In this document: positions 36,020-47,630 of the stretch, piece after piece
Position numbering within the stretch: the first letter of the stretch is position 1
How the letters are laid out: every line of letters begins with the position of its first letter
Origin: Nocardia aurantia
Lineage (GTDB): Bacteria; Actinomycetota; Actinomycetes; Mycobacteriales; Mycobacteriaceae
Reading direction: 5' to 3'
Length of the DNA stretch: 64,000 bases
NCBI RefSeq assembly: GCF_009604425.1
Contig: NZ_WEGI01000010.1
Coordinates: 124,001-188,000, forward strand
Notes under the pieces: model-generated
Seen by the model: only the letters and a program-made list of their open reading frames with translations
What the model was told of the DNA's origin: nothing
The model's database searches: none
Made by a program: the position numbers and the translations under genes

Positions 36020-36940
36020 TCAGTTGCGCACGGACGGCGGATTGTTCAGGTCGGCCGCGGAGAAGGTGTCGCAGGCGCGGACCTGACCGGACTGGTATCC
36101 GGCCAGGAACCAGGCCCGGCGCTGATTGGCAGCGCCGTGCGTCCAGGACTCCGGATTGACCCGGCCGGTGGCCGCCTTCTGGATACGGTCGTCGCCGACG
36201 GCCGAGGCGGCCGACAGCGCGTCCTGAATGTCCTTGTCCGTCAACGGCTTCAGGAACGGCTGGTTGCTGCCCGGGGCGGGCAGCTTGTCGGCGTAGGAGG
36301 CCCACAGGCCCGCATAGCAGTCCGCCTGCAGTTCGGTGCGGACCGAACCCGATTGCGGCCCACGCGGATCGCGCTGCGATCGGCCGGAGTCGCCCAGCAG
36401 GTTCTGGATGTGGTGGCCGACCTCGTGGGCCACCACATACTCCTGCGCCAGCGGGCCGCCGCTGGCGCCGAACTTGGTGACGAGTTCCTGGAAGAAGCTG
36501 GTGTCGAAGTAGGCGGTGCGGTCGGCCGGGCAGTAGAACGGCCCGACCGCGCTCGACGCGTTACCGCATCCGGTGCCGACCGAGCCGCTGAACAGCGTGA
36601 CGGCCGGCTTCACGTAGTTGCGGCCGGTCTGCTTCGGGAGTTCGGTGGCCCAGACCGCGTCCAGGCTCTGCGCGGTGAGCGCCACCCGGCAGTCGACGTA
36701 CTTGTTGGCGTCCGCGCCCGTCTTGCAGTGCGATGGCAGGTTGCTCATCGCGGCGGGCGGCTTGTTCTGCGCGCCGGTGAACTGACCCAGCAGCGAGCCG
36801 GGGTCGCCACCGAACAACAGCGCCAGGACCAGCAGGATCAGGCCACCGGCGCCACCGCCGAGCGCGATCATGCCGCCGGTGCCCGGACCGCCGCTCCCGA
36901 CCCGATCCGGATCGATCTGCATTCCCTCGTTGAAGGTCAT
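36020..36940 (-). CDS. YpfJ-type neutral zinc metallopeptidase (Rv2575-like)
   Basis: 306 residues. A short cytoplasmic start (MTFNEGMQIDPDRVGSGG), one membrane helix (about 24-44) and an extracytoplasmic peptidase domain. The zinc motif VVAHEVGHHIQN (HEXXH) lies near residue 168, and a later ELQADCYAGLWA supplies the third ligand region. The family (putative neutral zinc metallopeptidase) has no known substrate. GAGAGGG precedes the ATG. It is divergent from aspS across 187 bp, the same neighbourhood as in M. tuberculosis. Confidence 0.9.
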   Translation of the reverse strand: MTFNEGMQIDPDRVGSGGPGTGGMIALGGGAGGLILLVLALLFGGDPGSLLGQFTGAQNKPPAAMSNLPSHCKTGADANKYVDCRVALTAQSLDAVWATELPKQTGRNYVKPAVTLFSGSVGTGCGNASSAVGPFYCPADRTAYFDTSFFQELVTKFGASGGPLAQEYVVAHEVGHHIQNLLGDSGRSQRDPRGPQSGSVRTELQADCYAGLWASYADKLPAPGSNQPFLKPLTDKDIQDALSAASAVGDDRIQKAATGRVNPESWTHGAANQRRAWFLAGYQSGQVRACDTFSAADLNNPPSVRN

Positions 36941-37127
36941 CGCTACCCTCTCGCCACGGCCGGCGGTCGCCCATCAGGTACCGGCGGGACCGCTGCCTCC
37001 GGCCTCGCCCTCTACAGCTTGGCACGGCGAGACGGATATCGGTTTCCATCCCCCGGACGTGTCTCTCTACGATGAAGGCGCGCCGGCCGCCGTCCGCCGG
37101 CGCGACCGAGCCGTCGAAAGGAATCCC

Positions 37128-38954
37128 GTGCTGCGCACCCACTTGGCCGGCTCGCTTCGCAGCGAGCACGCCGGTTCGACCGTCACCCTCACCGGTTGGG
37201 TGGCCCGGCGGCGAGACCACGGTGGCGTGATCTTCATCGATCTGCGCGATGCGTCGGGGGTCTCGCAGGCGGTGTTCCGGGAGGGCGCCCCCGCCGAGCA
37301 GGCGCACCGGCTGCGGGTCGAGTACTGCGTGAAGGTCACCGGCGTGGTCGAGGCCCGGCCGGAGGGCAGCGAGAATCCGAACCTGCCGACCGGTGCGATC
37401 GAGGTGAACGTCACCGCGCTGGAGGTGCTCAACGAGAGCGCCCCGCTGCCGTTCCAGCTCGACGAGCAGCCCGGCGAGGAGGCCCGCCTCAAGTATCGCT
37501 ACCTGGACCTGCGCCGGGAGGGCCCGGCGCACGCGATCCGGCTGCGGTCGAAGGTCAACGCCGCCGCTCGCGAGGTGCTGGCCCGGCACGCGTTCGTCGA
37601 GGTCGAGACCCCGACCATGACCAGGTCCACGCCCGAGGGCGCCCGCGACTTCCTGGTGCCCGCCCGTCTGCAGCCGGGCAACTTCTACGCGCTGCCGCAG
37701 TCGCCGCAGCTGTTCAAGCAGTTGCTGATGGTCGGCGGCGTCGAGCGGTACTACCAGATCGCCCGCTGCTACCGCGACGAGGACTTCCGCGCCGACCGGC
37801 AGCCGGAGTTCACCCAGCTCGACATCGAGATGAGCTTCGTCGAGCAGGAGGACGTGATCCTGCTCGCCGAGGACATCCTCGCCGGGCTGTGGAAGCTGGT
37901 CGGATACGAGATCCCGGCGCCGATCCCGCACATGACCTACGCGGAGGCGATGCGCCGCTACGGCTCCGACAAGCCGGACCTGCGGTTCGGCATCGAGATC
38001 ACCGAGATGGCGGAATACTTCGCCGACACCCCCTTCCGGGTGTTCCAGTCGCCGTACGTGGGCGCGGTCGTGATGCCCGGCGGCGCGAGCCAGCCGCGGC
38101 GCCAGCTCGACGCCTGGCAGGAGTGGGCCAAGCAGCGCGGCGCCAAGGGCCTGGCGTACATCCTGATCAACGAGGACGGCACGCTCGGCGGCCCGGTCGC
38201 CAAGAACCTCAGCGACGCCGAGCGGGAGGGACTGGCGAAGTACGTCGGCGCCGAGCCGGGCGACTGCGTCTTCTTCGCCGCCGGCGACGCCAAGACCGGT
38301 CGCGCGTTGCTGGGCGCCGCGCGCGGCGAGATCGCCCGGCGCTGCGGCCTGATCGATGAGAACGCCTGGGCGTTCGTGTGGATCGTGGACGCCCCGATGT
38401 TCGAGCCGGCCGCCGACGCCACCGCGAGTGGCGATGTGGCTCTTGGGTATTCGGCCTGGACGGCGGTGCATCACGCGTTCACCTCGCCGAAGCCGGAGTC
38501 GCTGGACAATTTCGACACCGATCCGGGTTCGGCGCTCGCGTACGCCTACGACATCGTCTGCAACGGCAACGAGATCGGCGGCGGTTCGATCCGTATCCAC
38601 CGCCGGGACGTGCAGGAACGTGTGTTCTCCGTCATGGGTATCGGCCACGACGAGGCGCAGGACAAGTTCGGCTTCCTGCTGGACGCGTTCTCCTACGGCG
38701 CGCCGCCGATGGGCGGCATCGCCTTCGGCTGGGACCGGATCGTGGCGCTGCTGGCCGGGGTGGACTCGATCCGCGAGGTGATCGCTTTCCCGAAGTCCGG
38801 TGGCGGCGTCGACCCGCTGACCGATGCGCCCACCCCGATCACCGCGCAGCAGCGCAAGGAGGCCGGGCTGGACGTCGTACTCGGCCCGGACGGGAAACCG
38901 CTGCGCAAGGACGACAAGGTCGGCAAGGCGCCCGGATCGAAGGACGCCGAGTAG
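37128..38954 (+). CDS. aspS: Aspartyl-tRNA synthetase (bacterial type with GAD insert)
   Basis: 608 residues starting VLRTHLAGSLRSEHAGSTVT from a GTG with AAGGA 7 nt upstream. An OB-fold anticodon domain (about 1-105) is followed by the class II catalytic core with motif 2 (YYQIARCYRDEDFRADRQPEF), the bacterial GAD insertion (about 290-430) and motif 3 (GAPPMGGIAFGWDRIVALL). It attaches aspartate to tRNA-Asp. If the genome also has GatCAB and lacks AsnRS it may be non-discriminating, as in mycobacteria; this cannot be seen here. The frame is open further upstream but encodes atypical sequence. Confidence 0.96.
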   Translation: MLRTHLAGSLRSEHAGSTVTLTGWVARRRDHGGVIFIDLRDASGVSQAVFREGAPAEQAHRLRVEYCVKVTGVVEARPEGSENPNLPTGAIEVNVTALEVLNESAPLPFQLDEQPGEEARLKYRYLDLRREGPAHAIRLRSKVNAAAREVLARHAFVEVETPTMTRSTPEGARDFLVPARLQPGNFYALPQSPQLFKQLLMVGGVERYYQIARCYRDEDFRADRQPEFTQLDIEMSFVEQEDVILLAEDILAGLWKLVGYEIPAPIPHMTYAEAMRRYGSDKPDLRFGIEITEMAEYFADTPFRVFQSPYVGAVVMPGGASQPRRQLDAWQEWAKQRGAKGLAYILINEDGTLGGPVAKNLSDAEREGLAKYVGAEPGDCVFFAAGDAKTGRALLGAARGEIARRCGLIDENAWAFVWIVDAPMFEPAADATASGDVALGYSAWTAVHHAFTSPKPESLDNFDTDPGSALAYAYDIVCNGNEIGGGSIRIHRRDVQERVFSVMGIGHDEAQDKFGFLLDAFSYGAPPMGGIAFGWDRIVALLAGVDSIREVIAFPKSGGGVDPLTDAPTPITAQQRKEAGLDVVLGPDGKPLRKDDKVGKAPGSKDAE

Positions 38955-38966
38955 CCGTCCAACCCT

Positions 38967-39008
38967 CGCGAACCGCCCGGATGCCGCTCGGCATCCGGGC
39001 GGTTCGCG
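38967..39008. terminator. Strong bidirectional terminator between aspS and the convergent gene
   Basis: A perfect 19-bp stem (38967-38985 with 38990-39008) and a 4-nt loop, starting 12 nt after the aspS stop and touching the stop of the opposite gene. It serves both transcripts. Confidence 0.88.
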
Positions 39009-40298
39009 TTACACCACCAGCCCGCCGCTGAGCAGCCGGTAGGAGTAGGTGACGCCGATGGCGGTGAGCGGGCCGACCACCAGCAGTCCGATGCCGCAGA
39101 GCAGGCAGGCGAGGAACGTGAGCGCCGCCACCGACACCGCCAGCAGCAGCAGTGGCCCGACATGGGCGATCACGAGGCGGGCGCTGGCCTTGATCGCGTC
39201 GAACGGGCCGAGATCCTGATCGATCACGAAGTGCAGCGAGAACATGCACAGGAAGCCGACGATCAGCGCCGGCAGGATGCACAGGGCCGCCGCGATGGTC
39301 GCGAGCACGAAGACCAGCAGGGCCGTCAGGAGGACGTTGCCCGCGTTGACGAATCCGAAGAAGGACTGGAAATCCGGTGGTGTGCCGTCGGTTTCGAGTA
39401 GCGCACCGCGAATCATGGCCGCCTGCAACAGCCATACCACCACGGCGGCGATCAGGAAGAGCAGCAACAGCGCCGGCAGCGACTGCACGTCGCCGACCCG
39501 GATCACCAGTGTCACGGCCAGATACGTGGCGAAGCCGACGAGTGTCACCGCCACCCACGGAATCGCGTTGGCGCGGAAGCGATCCCAGCCGTAGCCGAGT
39601 GCCCGGCCGGCGCCGTAGTCGGTGCCGTACGAGGCCGGCCCGTACATCGGCGCGGTGGCGCCCGCGCCCGCCGGGGCCCAGCCGCCCTGCTGGTAGTCGC
39701 CCGGGTACGCGCCCTGCGGATACTCGCCGGTCGGGTAGCCGCCCTGCGGGTAACCCCCGGCCGGATGACCCCCGGGCGGGTACGAACCAGGCGGGTACGA
39801 ACCAGGCGGGTACGAACCGGCCGGAGGATAGGAACCCGGGTACTCCCCGCCCGGATATCCGCCCTGTTCGGGGCCGGAACCGGGCGGCCCGTACACCGGT
39901 TGGGCGGTTCCGTGGATCGGCGCGCCGCCGACGGGGGGTATCGGCGCGCCGCCACCGGGACCGGCACTCCCGATCGGAGCCCCGGCGGCCGGGATCGGGG
40001 CGCCGCCGGCGCCGGCCGGCGGCATCTGCCCACGTCCGCCGGGAGCGGGCGGGATCGGCGCGCCCCCGGCCGGCCCCACGGGATGCGCGGGTGCGGCACC
40101 GGCCGGGGGCAGGGTGCCGTACTGTCCGGTTCCGGTACCGCTGAGCTGGGAATGTTCGACAGAACCCGGCAAATCGGGCCGAGTGTGGCCGCTTTCCGAC
40201 GGACCGGTTTGCTGATGCCCTCCCGCCGGTGCGGGGTGTCTGTGTTCACCACCCTCCGCGGGCTGATCGCCGGATGCGGAGTGCGGGCTGTCGGTCAT
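39009..40298 (-). CDS. Pro/Gly-rich multi-pass membrane protein (Rv2560-like)
   Basis: 429 residues. The N-terminal half is Pro/Gly/Tyr-rich and repetitive (GSYPPGSYPPGSYPPG, GGYPQGGYPTGEYPQG), likely an extended cytoplasmic or surface-facing tail. The C-terminal half has about five to six membrane helices arranged as in DUF975-like/glycerophosphoryl-type membrane domains (WVAVTLVGFATYLAVTLVI, LLLLFLIAAVVVWLLQAAM, LLLAVSVAALTFLACLLCG). M. tuberculosis Rv2560, a proline/glycine-rich membrane protein, occupies the equivalent place near the AAA ATPase gene. The function is unknown. The pentapeptide repeats are encoded by near-identical 15-bp units around 39770-39825. Confidence 0.8.
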   Translation of the reverse strand: MTDSPHSASGDQPAEGGEHRHPAPAGGHQQTGPSESGHTRPDLPGSVEHSQLSGTGTGQYGTLPPAGAAPAHPVGPAGGAPIPPAPGGRGQMPPAGAGGAPIPAAGAPIGSAGPGGGAPIPPVGGAPIHGTAQPVYGPPGSGPEQGGYPGGEYPGSYPPAGSYPPGSYPPGSYPPGGHPAGGYPQGGYPTGEYPQGAYPGDYQQGGWAPAGAGATAPMYGPASYGTDYGAGRALGYGWDRFRANAIPWVAVTLVGFATYLAVTLVIRVGDVQSLPALLLLFLIAAVVVWLLQAAMIRGALLETDGTPPDFQSFFGFVNAGNVLLTALLVFVLATIAAALCILPALIVGFLCMFSLHFVIDQDLGPFDAIKASARLVIAHVGPLLLLAVSVAALTFLACLLCGIGLLVVGPLTAIGVTYSYRLLSGGLVV

Positions 40299-40459
40299 CG
40301 TCGCGAGCCTTTCGGATCACCCGGGTTATGGTGTGGCGCACAGCAGTTGCGGTCGACACAACCGGACCCTTCCGATTGTGTCAAGCAAGCCGCGCGGGTG
40401 TCGACGTACCCCGGGAGCCGCTGCGATCAGCCTGCCGCGGCGGTAGCCTGACGGTGACA

Positions 40460-40540
40460 ATGACACGCCGGGCGACGCGCGAAAGGTTGCGTAACCGCTC
40501 GCTGAAAGTGACCACATGCGAGTACCTTGGGACTCGATGA
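40460..40540 (+). CDS. Possible 26-residue leader peptide coupled to the phosphotransferase-like gene
   Basis: A frame from ATG 40460 encodes an Arg-rich peptide starting MTRRATRERLRNRSLKVTT and ends in a TGA overlapping the ATG at 40537 (ATGA 40537-40540). A -10-like TAGCCT is at 40444-40449. The overlap is the same device used by neighbouring operons, but the frame is short and could be chance. Confidence 0.3.
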   Translation: MTRRATRERLRNRSLKVTTCEYLGTR

Positions 40541-41706
40541 CCGCACTATTGGCCGAACGCGCCGCCGAAGTCGTGTCCGCGGCACAACAGTTGCTCACAA
40601 AGCGAATGGGTGCTCCGGTAAAACTGAGTGATCCGATCGAGCTCAGTGGCAGTGGCAGAACGACCGTACTTCGCGTGCGTGTAGCGGAGAACTCCTTTTC
40701 ACTTCCCCGGACCTTGATCGTGAAGCAGGCCCGCGGGGCAGGTGACGACCGTCGAATCGGCGGCCTGGCTCCCGGCGTGGCGAGCCTCGATTCGGCGTTC
40801 CTACGCGAGGCGGTGTCGTACCAGTTCACCACCGCGCTGTCGAGCGAACATCGCCCCGGCGCCTACCTGCTGGCACACAGCCGCCCCGACCGCCTGCTCA
40901 TCCTCAGCGACCTGGGCGAGAACACGTCCCTGACCCAGGTGTTGCAGACCGGTTCGGATCCGACCCGCCGCAACGCCCTGATGGCGTTCGCGCAGGCGCT
41001 GGGCCGCATGCACGCGGCGACGATGGGCCGCGAGGAGGACTTCGTCGCGCTGCTGCGCCGCGCCGCCGTGGTGCAGCGCCTCGACGGCATCGCCGAGCAG
41101 GCGGAATCCGCCGTCACCGAGGTGCCGCGGTTGTTGCAGCGTGAACTCGGCATCGAGGTGCCCGGCGAGATCGCCGAGCGCATCGTCCGTGGCAACCGGC
41201 TCTTCTCGGCCGGTCGGTTCCGGGCCTTCAGCCCGTCCGACCTGTGCCCGGACAATGTGATCCTCAACGACGAGGGCGCGCGGTTCCTCGACTACGAGTG
41301 GGGCGGTTTCCGCGACGCCACCCTGGACATCGCGTACGCGCTGGTGTCGTTCCCAGGCTGCCTGTGCGATTTCGAGCTGTCCCGCGAACGCAGCCGCCAG
41401 ATCATCGAGGCGTGGCGTTCCGAGGTGGTCGGCGTCTGGCCCGCCCTCATGGACGACGACATGCTGGCCGAGCGGATCCTCGAGGCCCGGCTGATCTGGG
41501 TCTGGCTGACCACCTACTGGTTCCTGCCGGCCGATCACGCCCGGATCGCCGCCGCCCGCGAGCACGGGCTGTCGATCCCGCGGTCGGCCGCGCTGATCAA
41601 CCGCTGGGCCGCGCTCGCCGAGGACGCCCGCTGCACCGGCGACGACCCGCTGGGCGACTTCGCCGAACACGTCTCGGCGACGCTGGAGGAGTACTGGGAA
41701 GAATGA
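40537..41706 (+). CDS. Aminoglycoside-phosphotransferase/kinase-fold protein with altered catalytic loop
   Basis: 389 residues from the ATG at 40537; an in-frame ATG at 40516 is an alternative. An N-lobe with FSLPRTLIVKQARG (candidate ATP-binding lysine) is followed by a C-lobe whose catalytic loop reads FSPSDLCPDNVIL where the APH family has HGDLHPGN: the aspartate and asparagine are kept but the histidine is Ser. FLDYEWGGF supplies the metal-binding aspartate. It is thus probably an active phosphotransferase of unknown substrate, not evidence of antibiotic resistance. It is divergent from the Rv2560-like gene and ends before a shared terminator. Confidence 0.75.
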   Translation: MTALLAERAAEVVSAAQQLLTKRMGAPVKLSDPIELSGSGRTTVLRVRVAENSFSLPRTLIVKQARGAGDDRRIGGLAPGVASLDSAFLREAVSYQFTTALSSEHRPGAYLLAHSRPDRLLILSDLGENTSLTQVLQTGSDPTRRNALMAFAQALGRMHAATMGREEDFVALLRRAAVVQRLDGIAEQAESAVTEVPRLLQRELGIEVPGEIAERIVRGNRLFSAGRFRAFSPSDLCPDNVILNDEGARFLDYEWGGFRDATLDIAYALVSFPGCLCDFELSRERSRQIIEAWRSEVVGVWPALMDDDMLAERILEARLIWVWLTTYWFLPADHARIAAAREHGLSIPRSAALINRWAALAEDARCTGDDPLGDFAEHVSATLEEYWEE

Positions 41707-41752
41707 CCGTGCCGCCGGATCCGGCGTAGCACGCGTCCCATTTCGAGCACCG

Positions 41753-41788
41753 CGGCCCGGTGCCGGTCGTCCGGCCGGCACCGGGCCG
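41753..41788. terminator. Bidirectional hairpin between convergent genes
   Basis: A 14-bp perfect stem (41753-41766 with 41775-41788) and an 8-nt loop lie directly before the stop of the hydrolase gene on the opposite strand and 46 bp past the phosphotransferase-like stop. Confidence 0.8.
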
Positions 41789-41790
41789 TT

Positions 41791-43452
41791 TCAGCTCACG
41801 ATCGGCAACACCAGGCAGGACGGGTGCTGCGCGTCGTACTGGATGGTGTGCGTCGAGGGCCGCAGTTCGGAGCCGGTACCCGGATTCTCGCCCGTGCCCA
41901 GGTTGCGCGCGAACTGCGGATGGGAACCGCCCGCCACGATCAGCCGGATCCGGTGCCCGGCCTCGAACCGATGGGCCGTCGGGCGCATCCGGACCACGAC
42001 CGGGCCCTCCTCGCGTTCCGGATCGAGCCGCACGTAACCCTCGGTGATACTCGTGGAGCGGCCCTGACGGTCCACATCGCTGAGCCGGACGAACAGGTCG
42101 GCGTGCGGATTGTCGGTGCTGTGGTCGAGGTCGACGACCGGCGTGCCGAACACCTGCACGTCCTCGGTGAGCAGATCGCCGGTGAAGGCGAGGACGTCGT
42201 GGCGGCCGGCCAGTCTGGCGTCGTCGCGATAGCCGCCGCCGCGCATCAGCGGCCCGCCGACGGTGGGTGTCGGCGCCGACGGATCGAAGGTGAAGGTCGC
42301 GGGCGTCGCCGGATTCCGGGACGGCTCCTCGATCAGGGTGCGGGCCGGGCCGAGGTACAGCTCGAACTCCTCGGTGGCCGGCGGCCAGACCTCCAGGTCC
42401 TCGCGCCACTCGTCCACGCCGGTGGCGTACACCTGGATCGGCGCCTTCCGGTTCGGCTCCTCGCGGCCGGCGAGATGTTCGTCCAGCCACTCCAGGGTCT
42501 GGGTGGCGATCAGGCCGGCGGCCTTGGTCGCCATGTCCAGGTGGGTCCACGGCCCGACGGTCAGCGCCACGTCGACGTCGCGTTCCTGCAGCCGGGTGTA
42601 CTGCCGGATCGTCTGCTCCAGGAAGATGTCCTGCCAGCCGCCGATCAGCAGCACCGGCGCGGTGACCTTGTCCAGCGCGTCGCGACGCTGGATGGGCGCC
42701 CAGTACGGATCCGACAGGTCGGGATGGGTGACGATGTCGCGATACCACGGCGCCGCACCCTGGAAGTGCCGCTCCGCGACGTCGGCCAGCGGCAGCCCGT
42801 TCTGCACCTTGCGCAGCGCGCGGAGGGCGCGGAGCCGGCGCAGCGGATTGCGCGCGCCCGATTCCTCCTGATGCGCGATCACCTCGCTCCAGGTGAGCAT
42901 GTCCAGATTGAACGCCCCGGTACCCCAGTGGTACCGGCTGAAGTCGTGCGGCGCCATCACGATCACCGCGGCGGCCGGCTGCACCGGCGTGTCCGACAGC
43001 AGCGCCCACTGCGTGAAGCCCAGATACGACGCGCCGACGGTGGCGAACGAGCCCGTGTACCAGTCCTGCTTGTACATCCAGAACAGCACGTCCTGCCCGT
43101 CCTCGGCCTCGGTGCGGGCCGGCTGGAAGGTGCCGCCCGAACCGAAGGTGCCGCGGCTGGACACGAACAGCACCTGATATCCGTGCGCCGCGTACGGCCG
43201 GGCGGAGGCGAGTGTCATCGCGAGACCGCGGCCGTAGGGTCCGCGCATCAGCACCGTCCCGATCGGATCGTCCAGCGGCCGGTACAGATCGGCGGCCAGT
43301 TCCACCCCGTCGCGGGTGGGAATCCGCAGGTCCCGGGTGATCGTGTAGTCGTTGGTGCCCTGGGGGAGTTTCAGAAGCCTGCGACCGGCATCGTCGACCA
43401 GTCGGTCGAGAAGGCCGCGTCCGGTGGGAATGCTGTCGTCGATGACCGTCAT
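41791..43452 (-). CDS. CocE/NonD-family (X-Pro dipeptidyl-peptidase S15-like) hydrolase
   Basis: 553 residues from the ATG at 43452 (MTVIDDSIPTGRGLLDRLVD). An alpha/beta hydrolase domain with nucleophile motif VGASYLGFTQW (GxSYxG), acid loop IGGWQDIFLEQ and histidine in VGPWTHLDM is followed by a beta-rich C-terminal lectin-like domain (from about 350) ending SCLVLPIVS. All three triad residues are visible. The family includes cocaine esterase, glutaryl-7-ACA acylases and X-Pro peptidases; the substrate is not predictable. No Sec signal, so it is probably cytoplasmic. It is divergent from the AAA ATPase gene. Confidence 0.88.
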   Translation of the reverse strand: MTVIDDSIPTGRGLLDRLVDDAGRRLLKLPQGTNDYTITRDLRIPTRDGVELAADLYRPLDDPIGTVLMRGPYGRGLAMTLASARPYAAHGYQVLFVSSRGTFGSGGTFQPARTEAEDGQDVLFWMYKQDWYTGSFATVGASYLGFTQWALLSDTPVQPAAAVIVMAPHDFSRYHWGTGAFNLDMLTWSEVIAHQEESGARNPLRRLRALRALRKVQNGLPLADVAERHFQGAAPWYRDIVTHPDLSDPYWAPIQRRDALDKVTAPVLLIGGWQDIFLEQTIRQYTRLQERDVDVALTVGPWTHLDMATKAAGLIATQTLEWLDEHLAGREEPNRKAPIQVYATGVDEWREDLEVWPPATEEFELYLGPARTLIEEPSRNPATPATFTFDPSAPTPTVGGPLMRGGGYRDDARLAGRHDVLAFTGDLLTEDVQVFGTPVVDLDHSTDNPHADLFVRLSDVDRQGRSTSITEGYVRLDPEREEGPVVVRMRPTAHRFEAGHRIRLIVAGGSHPQFARNLGTGENPGTGSELRPSTHTIQYDAQHPSCLVLPIVS

Positions 43453-43558
43453 ACTCCGCGATTTCGTCCTGAGGATCGCCCGGTGGCGACCCGGTTTCCG
43501 AAGGAAAGATAGCCGGTGCGTGGCGGAGTTGTCGGACAACGGCGGTACCGTCGACCGC

Positions 43559-44917
43559 GTGAGCGAGGGTCTTTTCGACACTCCGGGCGAATCGTCCGGG
43601 GGAACCGAGGGCGGTGGCGCCGATTTCCGGATGGGCGAATCCGCCGACCGGCTCGCCCCGCTGGCGGTGCGGATGCGGCCGCGCAGCCTCGACGAGGTGG
43701 TCGGGCAGCGGCACCTGCTCGGCCCGGGCTCGCCGCTGCGGCGGCTGATCGACGGTTCGGGCGCGGCGTCGGTGCTGCTGTACGGGCCGCCGGGCACCGG
43801 CAAGACCACCCTGGCCTCGCTGATCTCGCAGGCCACCGGCCGCCGGTTCGAGGCGTTGTCGGCGTTGTCCGCCGGGGTGAAGGAGGTGCGCGCGGTCATC
43901 GACGTGGCCCGCCGCCGCCTGCTCGCCGGGGAGCAGACCGTGCTGTTCATCGACGAGGTGCACCGGTTCTCCAAGACCCAGCAGGACGCGCTGCTGGCCG
44001 CGGTGGAGAACCGGGTGGTGCTGCTGGTCGGCGCGACCACCGAGAACCCGTCCTTCTCGGTGGTGTCCCCGCTGCTGTCCCGGTCCCTGGTGCTGCAACT
44101 GCAATCGTTGTCCGACAACGACATTCGCGAGGTGCTGCGGCGCGCGACCGCCGACCCGCGGGGTCTGGGCGGCGCTTACACGATCACCGAGGCCGCGCTG
44201 GACCACATCGTCCGCATCGCCGGGGGAGATGCCCGGCGTTCGCTGACGGCGCTGGAGGCGTCCGCGGAATCGTCCCTGGACGGCACGGTCGACGTCGATC
44301 TGGTGGAGGCCAGCGTCGACAAGGCGGCGGTGCGCTACGACCGCGCGGGCGACCAGCACTACGACGTGATCAGCGCGTTCATCAAATCGCTGCGCGGCTC
44401 CGATGTCGATGCCGCGCTGCACTACCTGGCCCGGATGATCAGCGCCGGCGAGGATCCCCGGTTCATCGCCCGGCGGTTGATGATCCAGGCCAGCGAGGAG
44501 GTCGGCATGGCCGATCCCACCGCGCTGCAGACGGCTGTGGCCGCCGCGCAGGTGGTCCAGCTCGTCGGCATGCCCGAGGCGCAGCTCGCGCTCACCCACG
44601 CCACCATCCACATCGCCACAGCCCCGAAATCGGGTGCGGTACCGGCCGCCATCGGCGCGGCCCTCGCCGACATCCGCGCGGGGAAGGCCGGGGCCGTGCC
44701 GCCGCATCTCCGTGACGGGCATTACGCCGGCGCGGCCGCGCTCGGCAACGCCCAGGGCTACCGATACCCGCACGATCACCCCGACGGCGTGCTGCCCCAG
44801 CAGTACCCGCCCGACGAGTTGGTGGGCACCGATTACTACCGTCCGACCGACCACGGCTACGAAAGGGAGGTCGGTCCGCGGGTGACCAAGCTGCGCCGCA
44901 TCGTACGGGGAAAGTAG
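43559..44917 (+). CDS. rarA: AAA ATPase of the MgsA/RarA (Rv2559c-like) family
   Basis: 452 residues from the GTG at 43559, the length I recall for Rv2559c. It has Walker A LLYGPPGTGKTTL, Walker B VLFIDEVHRFSKTQQDALL, sensor 1 GATTENPSF, the arginine-finger region LLSRSLVLQL and the C-terminal tetramerisation domain (YDVISAFIKSLRGSDVDAAL, HYLARMISAGEDPRFIARR). RarA/MgsA acts at stalled replication forks, related to clamp-loader subunits. No good ribosome site precedes the GTG, consistent with a leaderless or short-leader transcript. It is followed by alaS, as in M. tuberculosis. Confidence 0.93.
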   Translation: MSEGLFDTPGESSGGTEGGGADFRMGESADRLAPLAVRMRPRSLDEVVGQRHLLGPGSPLRRLIDGSGAASVLLYGPPGTGKTTLASLISQATGRRFEALSALSAGVKEVRAVIDVARRRLLAGEQTVLFIDEVHRFSKTQQDALLAAVENRVVLLVGATTENPSFSVVSPLLSRSLVLQLQSLSDNDIREVLRRATADPRGLGGAYTITEAALDHIVRIAGGDARRSLTALEASAESSLDGTVDVDLVEASVDKAAVRYDRAGDQHYDVISAFIKSLRGSDVDAALHYLARMISAGEDPRFIARRLMIQASEEVGMADPTALQTAVAAAQVVQLVGMPEAQLALTHATIHIATAPKSGAVPAAIGAALADIRAGKAGAVPPHLRDGHYAGAAALGNAQGYRYPHDHPDGVLPQQYPPDELVGTDYYRPTDHGYEREVGPRVTKLRRIVRGK

Positions 44918-44966
44918 TTCCTGCCGCGTAAAACCGGGTGGACCGCGCCCGGTAGGCTTGATGTTC

Positions 44967-47629
<2,663 letters not shown>

Positions 47630-47630
<1 letters not shown>

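Noticed and set aside
40537..41706. Aminoglycoside resistance gene
   Set aside because: Only the fold is shared; the catalytic loop is altered and there is no resistance-gene context.
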